DNA from: Lentimicrobium sp. L6 | GTDB taxonomy: Bacteria > Bacteroidota > Bacteroidia > Bacteroidales > UBA12170 | Reading direction: 5' to 3' | Length of the DNA stretch: 41,522 bases | NCBI RefSeq assembly: GCF_013166655.1 | Contig: NZ_JABKCA010000055.1 | Location: forward strand, 1-41,522 | In this document: positions 8,196-15,321 of the stretch, one piece after another | Layout of the letters: every line of letters begins with the position of its first letter | Numbering within the stretch: the stretch's first letter is position 1 | The notes under the pieces: generated by a model | Seen by the model: only the letters and a program-made list of their open reading frames with translations | Databases searched by the model: none | What the model was told of the DNA's origin: nothing | Translations under genes and position numbers: made by a program

Positions 8196-8909
8196 CTATA
8201 AATCTGCATATTCAATCTCAAAGACTTTTGCCATATTATCTTTTACTTTGGCTTTCACCTCCTCAAAATCTATTTCTCTTCCCAATTCTTTTTGTAAACT
8301 AGTCACACTCTTATCTAAAAAACCACATGGATTTATATAATTGAAATAATCGAGGTTGGTATTGATATTTAAAGCAAAACCGTGCATACTCACGTGCCTA
8401 CTCACCTTTACTCCAATAGCACAAACTTTTCTCTGTGGCAAAATATCCGTAGCTTTTAACCAAACGCCAATAGCTCCCTCTAATCTACCACCCTTTAATC
8501 CATAATCGGCAATCGTTAGAATGATAGCCTCCTCCAAATTATAAATATATTCTTTTACGCTCATTTGCATCTGTTCCAAATTAAAAATAGGATAGCCTAC
8601 CAATTGCCCTGGTCCGTGGTAAGTGATATCTCCTCCTCTATTGGTTTTTATAAATTGAGCATCGCGAGCTTGTAGTTCTATTTGATTAATTAGCAAATTC
8701 TGTGCATCACCACTTTTGCCTAAAGTATATACATGAGGATGTTGACAGAAAATCAAATGCTGAAATTCGGCTAACTTCTCACATTGTGGCAAATTAAAAT
8801 TTTGTCTTTTTAATCCAATCAACTCATCGAACAAACTCTCTTGCCTGTCCCAAACTTCTTGATATTCAGATAGCCCTTCTAAATCTGAAAAATAGGTTGT
8901 GTTTTCCAT
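8196..8909 (-). CDS. lipB: Octanoyltransferase (lipoyl(octanoyl) transferase)
   Basis: LipB moves the octanoyl group from octanoyl-ACP to the lipoyl domains of 2-oxoacid dehydrogenases and the glycine cleavage H protein, the first step of lipoate assembly in the cytoplasm. The 237-residue product shows RGGDITYHGPGQ (residues 91-102), HVYTLGKSG near 59, the catalytic lysine in IGVKVSRHVSMHGFAL (K168) and the catalytic cysteine in INPCG (C195). All expected active-site residues are present. It lies 19 bp after lipA on the same strand with no promoter box between, so the two are probably cotranscribed and together supply octanoylation and sulfur insertion. A shared terminator follows at 8135-8174. 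Confidence 0.97.
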   Translation of the reverse strand: MENTTYFSDLEGLSEYQEVWDRQESLFDELIGLKRQNFNLPQCEKLAEFQHLIFCQHPHVYTLGKSGDAQNLLINQIELQARDAQFIKTNRGGDITYHGPGQLVGYPIFNLEQMQMSVKEYIYNLEEAIILTIADYGLKGGRLEGAIGVWLKATDILPQRKVCAIGVKVSRHVSMHGFALNINTNLDYFNYINPCGFLDKSVTSLQKELGREIDFEEVKAKVKDNMAKVFEIEYADL

Positions 8910-8928
8910 TTGGTTCTAATTTCGAGGT

Positions 8929-9792
8929 TTAATGAATATGCTTTTCGGCTAAATAGGAGGAGCGAACCAATGGACCACTCTCCACATGACGGAACCCTTT
9001 TTCTAATGCAGACTTACGATACATTTCGAAAATATCTGGATGCACATATTCTACGACATCGAAATGCCAATCGCTAGGACGTAGATATTGACCAATGGTT
9101 AAAACCTGACAGTTTACTTTTCTGAGGTCATCCATGGTTTCCAGAACCTCTTCTTGTGTCTCACCAATTCCAACCATAATTCCAGATTTACTCACCAAAC
9201 CAAAATCGCCAATGTTTTTAATCACTTCTAAACTGGTATCGTATTTGGCTTTATTTCTCATTTTTGGGGTTAAGCGACGAACTGTTTCCATATTGTGAGA
9301 AATCACTTCTGGGCGACTTTCCATCACCGTTTTTAAATCTTCATAATCACCTTGAAAATCTGGAATTAGACTTTCAATGGTGGTATTTGGCATCTCCTCT
9401 TTGATTTTTGTGATGGTTTCAGCCCAAATAGCAGCTCCACCATCTTCCATATCATCTCTATCAACCGAAGTTAAAACAACGTGTTTCAGATTCAATAGTT
9501 TCACCGATTCCGCTACTCTTCTGGGTTCATCATAATCAACAGTTTCTGGTTTTCCTGTTTTCACATTACAGAATCTACAAGCTCTAGTACAAACATCACC
9601 GAGTATCATTAATGTAGCGGTTCCACGTCCCCAGCAATCTTCCATATTAGGACAATGACCACTGGTGCAAATGGTATTTAACTTATGCTTTTTAATGATC
9701 TCTTTAACTCCGATATAGGTTTTTCCCATTGGGACTTTTATCTTCAACCAGTCTGGTTTTAGACGTTTATTTTGTTTTATAGTAGTTGGCAT
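8929..9792 (-). CDS. lipA: Lipoyl synthase (radical SAM)
   Basis: LipA inserts two sulfur atoms into protein-bound octanoyl chains, using S-adenosylmethionine and two 4Fe-4S clusters. The 287-residue product has the auxiliary-cluster cysteines C42, C47 and C53 in CTSGHCPNMEDC, and the radical-SAM CxxxCxxC motif CTRACRFC (C68, C72, C75). The C-terminal VRSSYLAEKH holds the conserved Arg-Ser-Ser-Tyr whose serine ligates the auxiliary cluster. Length is normal. The ATG at 9792 follows a good -7 box by 19 bases. It is the first gene of lipA-lipB. No lipoate-scavenging ligase is visible in the window. Confidence 0.97.
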   Translation of the reverse strand: MPTTIKQNKRLKPDWLKIKVPMGKTYIGVKEIIKKHKLNTICTSGHCPNMEDCWGRGTATLMILGDVCTRACRFCNVKTGKPETVDYDEPRRVAESVKLLNLKHVVLTSVDRDDMEDGGAAIWAETITKIKEEMPNTTIESLIPDFQGDYEDLKTVMESRPEVISHNMETVRRLTPKMRNKAKYDTSLEVIKNIGDFGLVSKSGIMVGIGETQEEVLETMDDLRKVNCQVLTIGQYLRPSDWHFDVVEYVHPDIFEMYRKSALEKGFRHVESGPLVRSSYLAEKHIH

Positions 9793-9811
9793 ATTTTCTA
9801 TTTTAAGGCGG

Positions 9812-9819
9812 CAAATGTA
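9812..9819 (-). promoter_or_regulatory. -7 promoter box for lipA-lipB
   Basis: TACATTTG on the minus strand, 19 bases before the lipA ATG. No -33 TTG at standard spacing. Confidence 0.6.
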
Positions 9820-9874
9820 ATTTTAAAAATTCAAATAGATTGTTTTTTACACTTTTTTTGGTTTTCTCTATTTA

Positions 9875-10837
9875 CTACTTTACTCGAGCCACTCCTTCAC
9901 CCATCAACACAGAGGTTTCAATTTGATTCTGACTATTTAATAATAAGTCTGAATCTATTTCAATTTTACCCTCCTCAAAAAACAATATCACTGTTGAACC
10001 TCCAAATTTGAAATATCCTTTTTCTTGTCCTTTTTCAATGAAAGGGTCCGAGTAAGTAGTAACCATACTTCCGACCATGGTAGCTCCAACTTCCGACATA
10101 ATAACATCTCCAAAATCTTCGGTTTTAATGACTGTATACTCACGTTTATTTTGTGCAATCAATTTTATTTTTTTCTTTAATGCAATGGGCGAAACAGAAT
10201 AATAATCTCCATCTATCTTAGATTCAAAAGCTACCTCTCCACCTATTGGGAAATGATATCGATGATAATCTGTTGGACAAAGTCTAAATATCATTAAACT
10301 ACCATTTTCATATTTTTGAGCTATTTCGTCATTCTGAAAATAATCGTAGACATTGAATCTATAACCTTTCACAATGAAGTCTTGTTTAGAAATATCGGAG
10401 TAGGCCAACACTTTTCCGTCTGCAGGAGAAACCAAAACTGAGGAGTCTAAATTGATTGGCCGGGCTTCTTTTTTTAATTTTCTATAGAAAAAATCATTAA
10501 AGCTTTCAAAATCCTTCTTTACGGCTTCTGACAAATCCATTTTAAAATCCGAAACGAAGTCCTCTATCTTCTCTTTAGAGGAAGGCTTATCCATTTGCTG
10601 GCCATACCAAGAAGAAAGGAATTTATTCTTTACCATGGTATTTAAACTCAACTCACCGACCGGATTATAATAAAGCCAATAAAGCCAAGCTTCACCGGGA
10701 ACTTTCTCTATTCTTTCTTCTCCACTTGTTCTTTCTACATAAGTGATGGGCTCTATCTCTTTAAAAGGAATGAAGGCCAAAACAATAAAACCCACTAATA
10801 AAAAGAAAAAGATATTTTTAAGATTCAGATTGCGCAT
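9875..10837 (-). CDS. psd: Phosphatidylserine decarboxylase proenzyme
   Basis: Psd converts phosphatidylserine to phosphatidylethanolamine at the inner membrane. The 320-residue proenzyme has one membrane helix at about residues 10-25, the FNDFFYRKLKKEARPI segment, VSPADGKVLAY, the YHRYHFPIGG histidine motif, and near the end KFGGSTVILFF, where self-cleavage between G280 and S281 would create the pyruvoyl cofactor. The open frame continues upstream to 11167, but that extension is antisense to an S4-domain gene and carries no family features; ATG 10837 fits the domain start and follows a -7 box by 20 bases. It is divergent from the S4 gene, with the two promoters facing each other. No pssA is in the window. 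Confidence 0.95.
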   Translation of the reverse strand: MRNLNLKNIFFFLLVGFIVLAFIPFKEIEPITYVERTSGEERIEKVPGEAWLYWLYYNPVGELSLNTMVKNKFLSSWYGQQMDKPSSKEKIEDFVSDFKMDLSEAVKKDFESFNDFFYRKLKKEARPINLDSSVLVSPADGKVLAYSDISKQDFIVKGYRFNVYDYFQNDEIAQKYENGSLMIFRLCPTDYHRYHFPIGGEVAFESKIDGDYYSVSPIALKKKIKLIAQNKREYTVIKTEDFGDVIMSEVGATMVGSMVTTYSDPFIEKGQEKGYFKFGGSTVILFFEEGKIEIDSDLLLNSQNQIETSVLMGEGVARVK

Positions 10838-10843
10838 TTGTTC

Positions 10844-10851
10844 TATATTTG
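10844..10851 (+). promoter_or_regulatory. -7 promoter box for the S4-domain gene
   Basis: TATATTTG, 20 bases before the ATG at 10872. It faces the psd box at 10858-10865 with only six bases between, so polymerase bound at one should occlude the other (inference). No clear -33. Confidence 0.55.
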
Positions 10852-10857
10852 AGGCCA

Positions 10858-10865
10858 CAAATTTA
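10858..10865 (-). promoter_or_regulatory. -7 promoter box for psd
   Basis: TAAATTTG on the minus strand, 20 bases before the psd ATG at 10837. A minus-strand TTG (plus 10890-10892) lies 24 bp upstream, slightly beyond usual spacing and inside the S4 coding region. Confidence 0.55.
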
Positions 10866-10871
10866 GAAATA

Positions 10872-11078
10872 ATGGAGTTTGAATTAGGACAAAAAGAGTT
10901 TATTGAGTTAAATAAACTGTTAAAGCTTTTAGGCTGGGCAGAAAGTGGTGGTAGAGCTAACTTATTCATAAGTGAAGGCGATGTAAATGTTAATGGCGAG
11001 GCTGAGTTTAGAAAAAGAAAGAAGCTCGTCAAGGGCGACATCGTTGAATTTATGGACCTGAAAGTGATCGTAAAATAA
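10872..11078 (+). CDS. Small S4-domain RNA-binding protein (YbcJ/YaaA type)
   Basis: A 68-residue protein made almost entirely of one S4 RNA-binding domain: FIELNKLLKLLGWAESGGRA, then LFISEGDVNVNGEAEFRKRKKL and VKGDIVEF. The order helix, GG turn, VNVNGE hairpin and basic RKRKK patch is characteristic of stand-alone S4 proteins such as YbcJ and YaaA, thought to bind structured RNA, perhaps on the ribosome. The start at 10872 is set by the TATATTTG box just upstream; an upstream extension from 10743 runs antisense through psd and is rejected. It is divergent from psd with 34 bp between start codons. The exact RNA target is unknown. Confidence 0.88.
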   Translation: MEFELGQKEFIELNKLLKLLGWAESGGRANLFISEGDVNVNGEAEFRKRKKLVKGDIVEFMDLKVIVK

Positions 11079-11101
11079 AACTCTTCCCTTTTTTTGAGTT
11101 C

Positions 11102-11132
11102 TTGACATTTCAGCTCAAAGCCATTATCTTTG
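11102..11132 (+). promoter_or_regulatory. Promoter TTG-N20-TATCTTTG for the small membrane protein gene
   Basis: TTG at 11102-11104 and TATCTTTG at 11125-11132 are 20 bp apart, a near-consensus Bacteroidota promoter. The ATG at 11149 lies 16 bases downstream. Confidence 0.75.
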
Positions 11133-11148
11133 AGAAAAAAAGCTAAAG

Positions 11149-11514
11149 ATGTCAATGTCCTCAACATTCAAATGGGCTAATTTCTCTCGGTTAACTGCCC
11201 GCATATTGGGTTTGATTTTTGGAATCCTCATTTTTATATTTGCCTTGCTTTCTGGTGCCGAAGCATATGGTAATGATTTTATGGCTATTCTCAAAAACAG
11301 TCCAAATGCCTTACCTTGGCCTTTCTTTCTATTGCTCATTTGGTTAGCTTGGAAAAATGAATTTCTTGGGGGAACCATCATCACCATAATAGGCATCGCT
11401 ATGCTGTTTTTATTTCAAATTATTGGAAATTTCATGATTTCCACTTTTGTCATAATATTAATGGTTCTATTTATTGGGAATTTGTTTTTATTGAGCTGGT
11501 GGTTAAGGAAATAA
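11149..11514 (+). CDS. Small four-helix membrane protein, function unknown
   Basis: I do not recognise the family with confidence. The 121-residue product is almost all hydrophobic, with four likely membrane helices at about 15-37, 50-66, 74-94 and 96-117, a basic N-terminus (FKWANFSRLTARI) and a basic C-terminal tail (WWLRK). Polar residues are clustered between helices one and two (GAEAYGNDFMAILKNSPNALPWP). A start two codons later (ATG 11155) is possible. It has one of the best promoters in the window, so it is probably well expressed, and it converges with the EF-G paralog, with a hairpin terminator between them. No transport or enzyme motif is seen. Confidence 0.75.
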   Translation: MSMSSTFKWANFSRLTARILGLIFGILIFIFALLSGAEAYGNDFMAILKNSPNALPWPFFLLLIWLAWKNEFLGGTIITIIGIAMLFLFQIIGNFMISTFVIILMVLFIGNLFLLSWWLRK

Positions 11515-11517
11515 AAA

Positions 11518-11540
11518 AAGCCTCCGAAAATCGGAGGCTT
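11518..11540. terminator. Hairpin terminator between the membrane protein and EF-G paralog genes
   Basis: AAGCCTCCGA (11518-11527) pairs perfectly with TCGGAGGCTT (11531-11540) around AAA. On the minus strand the stem is followed by a T-run, so it mainly terminates the EF-G paralog; on the plus strand no long T-run follows. Confidence 0.8.
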
Positions 11541-11591
11541 GTGCAAGTAGTTTAGAAATTTATTTAATTAAATAAGAATCTTCTAAGAAGA

Positions 11592-13724
11592 CTAATCTTC
11601 CTCATCCAAAGACTCTTCGTATTCTTTCAATAGTTTATCCTGAACATCAGTAGGAACTTGCTGATATTGGTCATAAGTCATACTAAATGTACCACGACCA
11701 GAAGTCAAGGAGCTTAAAGAAGTAGAATATCTGTGCATTTCAGCCAAAGGTACTTTAGCCTTAATGATTTGATAATGACCATCGGCTTCCATACCCATAA
11801 TCATCGCTCTTCTTCCTTGGATATCTGTCATAACAGCACCCATGTTGTCTTCAGGAACTCTAATACTTAAATCATAAACTGGTTCCATAATTTTTGGTCC
11901 AGCATGCTTAAAAGCATCACTAAATGCAAAACGACCCGCTAATTTAAATGAAATCTCATTAGAATCTACAGGGTGCATTTTACCATCATAAATATAAACT
12001 GAAATATCGCGAGCATAAGAACCGGTAAGAGGTCCTTGGTCCATTCTCTCCATGATACCTTTAAGGATAGCAGGATTGAAGCGTGCATCAATAGCACCAC
12101 CAACAATACAATTGTTGAAGACTAATTTACCACCCCAAGGTAGTTCATGCTCTTCTGTTCCTCTAACTGGGAAGTCAGTAGGCTTAGGCATATCTTCAGA
12201 ATAAGGTTGGATGAACATATGAACTTCACCAAACTGCCCACTACCACCCGATTGCTTTTTGTGACGATAGTCTGCATAAGCAGATTTCGTAATCGTTTCA
12301 CGATATGGAATCTTAGGAGCATAATATTCAATATCAATATGATAAACATTATCAAAATACCACTTGATGGTATTTAAATGTAGCTCACCTTGTCCTTTAA
12401 GGATGATTTGACGTAGTTCTCTACTGTGCTCCACAATAATTGTAGGGTCAGATTTACGCATGTCATTCAAAATAGAACCCATTTTTTCATCATCAGCAGA
12501 AGCTTTAGCCTTTACAGCAGTACTAGCAATTGGCTCTGGGAACGGAATAGGCTCAAACTTTAATCCTGATATTTTAGCATCAACCAAAGTATCATTCGTT
12601 TTAGTATCTTTTAATTTAATTGCCGATGCAATATCACCAGGATAAACTTCAGCAACCTTATCTCTCTTCTTACCAGCAACTACCATTAATTGTGGCAGTC
12701 TTTCTTTATTACCATGACGAGAATTAATCAAATCCATTCCCTCGGTTACTTTACCACCATATACTTTAAAGTAAGAAACCTCACCCATATGGGGCTCTAC
12801 ACTAGTTTTAAAAACGAAGAATGCAGTAGGGTCGGATTGAGAACAAGTAAATACCGTTCCGTCAGTAGCAGTTCTAGGTCTTCCTGATGGAGCAGGACAA
12901 GAATGATTAACGAAATCCATTAAACGATTAACTCCTACACCAGTTTTAGCACTAGTACAGAAAATGGGGAAGATAGCTCTGGTTCTCATACCTAAACGAA
13001 TACCTTCTCTCATTTCTTCAAGAGTCAATTTATCATTTTCGAAATACTTCTCCATTAACTCATCACTACCAGCAGCAGCATTTTCCATTAACTTCAAAGA
13101 TAATTCGGCAGCTTTATCAGCTTCAGAAGCAGGAATATCAACAATTTCACATGCTCCGCCACCCTTAGGGAATTTCAACATCTTATTTAACACTAAGTCG
13201 ATGATGCTATCAAAACCTTCACCGGCATTGACTGGATACTGAGCTCTTGATACTTTATCACCAAAAAACTCTTTCAACTGACTTACAGTTGAATCGAAAT
13301 TAGCTTTTTCGTGATCTAATTGATTAGCAATAAATAAAACAGGTGAATTAGATTTCTCAGCTTGACGCCATGCATTTTCTGTAGTGGCATCAACTCCTAC
13401 ATGAGTATTTGTTACTAATAATGCGGTCTCGACTACTGAAAGTGCAGAAACTACTTCACCAACATAATCATTGAATCCTGGAGTATCAATAATATTGATT
13501 TTTTTTCCGTCAAATTCAGTATACATGATTGTAGAGTGAACAGAGTTCTGTTTTTTAATTTCAATATCGCGATAATCAGAAACTGAGTTTTTGTCGTCAA
13601 CTGAACCTTTTCTGTCTATCACTTTTCCTTCAAAAAGCATGGCTTCGGCAAGAGTAGTCTTCCCGCTTTTCGCCCCGCCAACAAGAGCCACGTTTTTGAT
13701 CTCATCTGTTTTATATACTTTCAT
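11592..13724 (-). CDS. EF-G paralog (EF-G2-like translation factor) with altered GTPase centre
   Basis: A 710-residue protein with full EF-G architecture: G domain at about 1-270, domain II at 290-370, then the RNA-binding domains III-V with YRETITKSAYADYRHKKQSGGSGQFGEV and a C-terminal domain ending LKEYEESLDEED. The P-loop is GGAKSGKTT (residues 16-24). The G3 motif is DTPGF (80-84), so the catalytic histidine that follows DTPG in canonical EF-G is Phe84. The switch I motif RGITI is replaced (KKQNSVH), and G4 is NQLD (134-137) rather than NKxD. Bacteroides carries an EF-G2 reported to work without GTPase activity; this protein is probably its counterpart (inference). The gene is single, with a terminator at 11518-11540. 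It is not the essential fusA, which normally lies in the str operon. Confidence 0.9.
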   Translation of the reverse strand: MKVYKTDEIKNVALVGGAKSGKTTLAEAMLFEGKVIDRKGSVDDKNSVSDYRDIEIKKQNSVHSTIMYTEFDGKKINIIDTPGFNDYVGEVVSALSVVETALLVTNTHVGVDATTENAWRQAEKSNSPVLFIANQLDHEKANFDSTVSQLKEFFGDKVSRAQYPVNAGEGFDSIIDLVLNKMLKFPKGGGACEIVDIPASEADKAAELSLKLMENAAAGSDELMEKYFENDKLTLEEMREGIRLGMRTRAIFPIFCTSAKTGVGVNRLMDFVNHSCPAPSGRPRTATDGTVFTCSQSDPTAFFVFKTSVEPHMGEVSYFKVYGGKVTEGMDLINSRHGNKERLPQLMVVAGKKRDKVAEVYPGDIASAIKLKDTKTNDTLVDAKISGLKFEPIPFPEPIASTAVKAKASADDEKMGSILNDMRKSDPTIIVEHSRELRQIILKGQGELHLNTIKWYFDNVYHIDIEYYAPKIPYRETITKSAYADYRHKKQSGGSGQFGEVHMFIQPYSEDMPKPTDFPVRGTEEHELPWGGKLVFNNCIVGGAIDARFNPAILKGIMERMDQGPLTGSYARDISVYIYDGKMHPVDSNEISFKLAGRFAFSDAFKHAGPKIMEPVYDLSIRVPEDNMGAVMTDIQGRRAMIMGMEADGHYQIIKAKVPLAEMHRYSTSLSSLTSGRGTFSMTYDQYQQVPTDVQDKLLKEYEESLDEED

Positions 13725-13773
13725 ATTGCTATATTTTTAATTAAAAAAGATTATTTTCTGTTTGAAAGGCTTG

Positions 13774-13781
13774 CAAATTTA
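13774..13781 (-). promoter_or_regulatory. -7 promoter box for the EF-G paralog
   Basis: TAAATTTG on the minus strand, 49 bases before the ATG at 13724, giving a leader of about 45 nt. No convincing -33. Confidence 0.45.
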
Positions 13782-13871
13782 TTTAAAAACTTTGTAAAAG
13801 GAAATAGCACAAGCAATTAAATGATTTTCAATCCATAGTTTAGAATGATTCAACCAAGCCTTTCCTAGGCC

Positions 13872-14858
13872 TTAACTGGCCTTAATTTTTACTACTTCTT
13901 CTAGAATTTCTACCCAAGTATTATCATTAATGGAAGCTCCCATTTCTTCAATTACTTTTCCGGCTAGTAAAGAACCTATTTTTCCTGCTTGGCCTAAAGA
14001 TAATCCATTGAGATATCCATATAAAAACCCGGAAGCATAATAGTCACCTGCTCCAGTTGTATCAATTGGCTTGGCTTCTATAACTTCAATTCGGGTTGTG
14101 TTACCTTCTTTCAAAATCAAAGAACCATCTTTTCCCACTTTTACTATACTGATATCAACTTGTTCAGCTATAGCTTCTAAAGCTTTCTTAGGGTCTTCAA
14201 AGCCTGTAAACGATTTAGCTTCTTCTTCATTAGCAAATAAAATATCAACATAGTTGTCTGCCATTCTCTTTAAGAAATCTAACTTTGCATCCACCACATT
14301 GAAACTTGCTAGGTCTAAGCTCACTTTCAAACCTGCTTCTTTTGCAGTTTTAACGGCTTTCTCAATCAACTCTTCATTAAATACTAAATATCCCTCAATG
14401 TGAAGAACATCGTAGCCTTTAAACAATTCAGGTTGAATATCGTCAGCAGAAAGCTCAACAGCTGCACCTAAATAGGTAGCAAAAGTTCTTTCCGAATCTG
14501 GGCTAACCATGGCTACTGCTCTACCAGTCTCTGTTTCAGAATAAAATAGAGAAGGGCTTATATTACTTTTTACTAGATCGTCTTTAAATATTCTACCAAA
14601 ATCATCATTCCCAATTTTACCAACAAAGGCTGTTTCCATGCCTAAACGGGCAATTCCATGTATGGTATTGGCTGCGGAACCACCACTAGCTAAAGAACTT
14701 TTTAAATGAGAGGTGAGTTTTAAAATTTCATTGCTTTTTTCTGCATCCACCAATTGCATACTTCCTTTTGGAAATTCTATTTGAGATAATATATTATCAT
14801 TTTCCAAAGGGGTCATGATATCAACTAGGGCATTTCCCAAGCCTATAACTTTTGCCAT
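13872..14858 (-). CDS. PfkB-family sugar/nucleoside kinase, adenosine kinase-like
   Basis: A 328-residue ribokinase-fold kinase. The N-terminus reads VIGLGNALVDIM, followed by GGSAANT, the substrate-binding glycine motif, then GKIGNDDFG. The anion-hole/catalytic motif DTTGAGD occupies residues 266-272, with D272 the expected base. The DVLHIEGYLVF and LDLASFNVV segments and overall length resemble Bacteroidota proteins annotated as adenosine kinase. AMP formation from adenosine would complement the adenosylhomocysteinase gene at 32870, but fructose, ribose or other nucleosides cannot be excluded. It is a single gene; a -7 box lies 29 bases before the ATG. It is divergent from the zinc-ribbon miniprotein gene. 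Confidence 0.88.
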   Translation of the reverse strand: MAKVIGLGNALVDIMTPLENDNILSQIEFPKGSMQLVDAEKSNEILKLTSHLKSSLASGGSAANTIHGIARLGMETAFVGKIGNDDFGRIFKDDLVKSNISPSLFYSETETGRAVAMVSPDSERTFATYLGAAVELSADDIQPELFKGYDVLHIEGYLVFNEELIEKAVKTAKEAGLKVSLDLASFNVVDAKLDFLKRMADNYVDILFANEEEAKSFTGFEDPKKALEAIAEQVDISIVKVGKDGSLILKEGNTTRIEVIEAKPIDTTGAGDYYASGFLYGYLNGLSLGQAGKIGSLLAGKVIEEMGASINDNTWVEILEEVVKIKAS

Positions 14859-14887
14859 TTTATATTCTGTTTTATTTTTAGAGATGC

Positions 14888-14895
14888 CAAATGTA
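14888..14895 (-). promoter_or_regulatory. -7 promoter box for the PfkB kinase gene
   Basis: TACATTTG on the minus strand, 29 bases upstream of the ATG at 14858. No -33 TTG at the proper distance. Confidence 0.5.
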
Positions 14896-14987
14896 GTAAA
14901 TTACGAGCATATTATTTCCACATTATTTTTAATGAATGTTAAACGAAAAATAGTAACTTTAGCCGTTCACTTAAAAAACAAATAATT

Positions 14988-15230
14988 ATGACAGAATGGA
15001 AATGCACAAACTGTGGAAACAGAGAAGTTTCGGACATTAAACCTACGGTATGCCATATTGAGTGCTGCGGCGAAATTAACACCTTCGAAAAATATGCAGA
15101 CCAAGTTTTACCGAAAGCTTATACCTGGAAATGCACCAATTGTGGAAATAGAATTTCTACTTTAGCACCACCTATTGTTTGCCCAATCACCTGTTGTCAA
15201 GCTACCAATTCCTATTCTCCTATGGCATAG
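14988..15230 (+). CDS. Tandem zinc-ribbon/rubredoxin-like miniprotein (two CxxC-x12-CxxxCC units)
   Basis: The 80-residue product is an internal duplication. Unit 1 begins at W4 and unit 2 at W47, 43 residues apart. Both read WKCTNCGNR and keep the same cysteine pattern, CxxC-x12-C-x3-CC: C6, C9, C22, C26, C27 and C49, C52, C65, C69, C70. The WKCxxCG opening resembles rubredoxin/desulfoferrodoxin N-terminal modules, but the C-terminal half of the pattern (CxxxCC) is not the usual CPxCG. Iron or zinc binding is likely (inference); five cysteines per unit leave one spare for redox chemistry. It is divergent from the PfkB kinase gene, with a weak -7-like TAACTTTA at 14954-14961, and has its own terminator. 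Function unknown. Confidence 0.85.
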   Translation: MTEWKCTNCGNREVSDIKPTVCHIECCGEINTFEKYADQVLPKAYTWKCTNCGNRISTLAPPIVCPITCCQATNSYSPMA

Positions 15231-15265
15231 CATAGCATGACTTAATTTAGTAAAAAGAGTCTTTG

Positions 15266-15292
15266 AAAGTCAGATTTAATTCTGGCTTTTTT
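15266..15292 (+). terminator. Terminator after the zinc-ribbon miniprotein gene
   Basis: AGTCAGA (15268-15274) pairs with TCTGGCT (15281-15287) with one G-T wobble, followed by TTTTT. Confidence 0.7.
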
Positions 15293-15309
15293 CATTTCAA
15301 GAGCTTCCC

Positions 15310-15317
15310 TACTTTTG
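15310..15317 (+). promoter_or_regulatory. -7 promoter box abutting the MATE start codon (probable leaderless mRNA)
   Basis: TACTTTTG ends only four bases before the ATG at 15322. Because transcription starts roughly 4-7 bases after this box, the mRNA probably begins at or within a base or two of the AUG. The same layout occurs at 39716. Confidence 0.55.
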
Positions 15318-15321
15318 CAAA

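Noticed and set aside
10838-11167. Long upstream extension of the psd reading frame
   Set aside because: It is antisense to the S4-domain gene, has no family similarity, and a -7 promoter box lies just upstream of ATG 10837.
12122-13242. Several 60-90-codon frames within the EF-G paralog on both strands
   Set aside because: All are covered by a single well-supported gene and lack promoters or family features.
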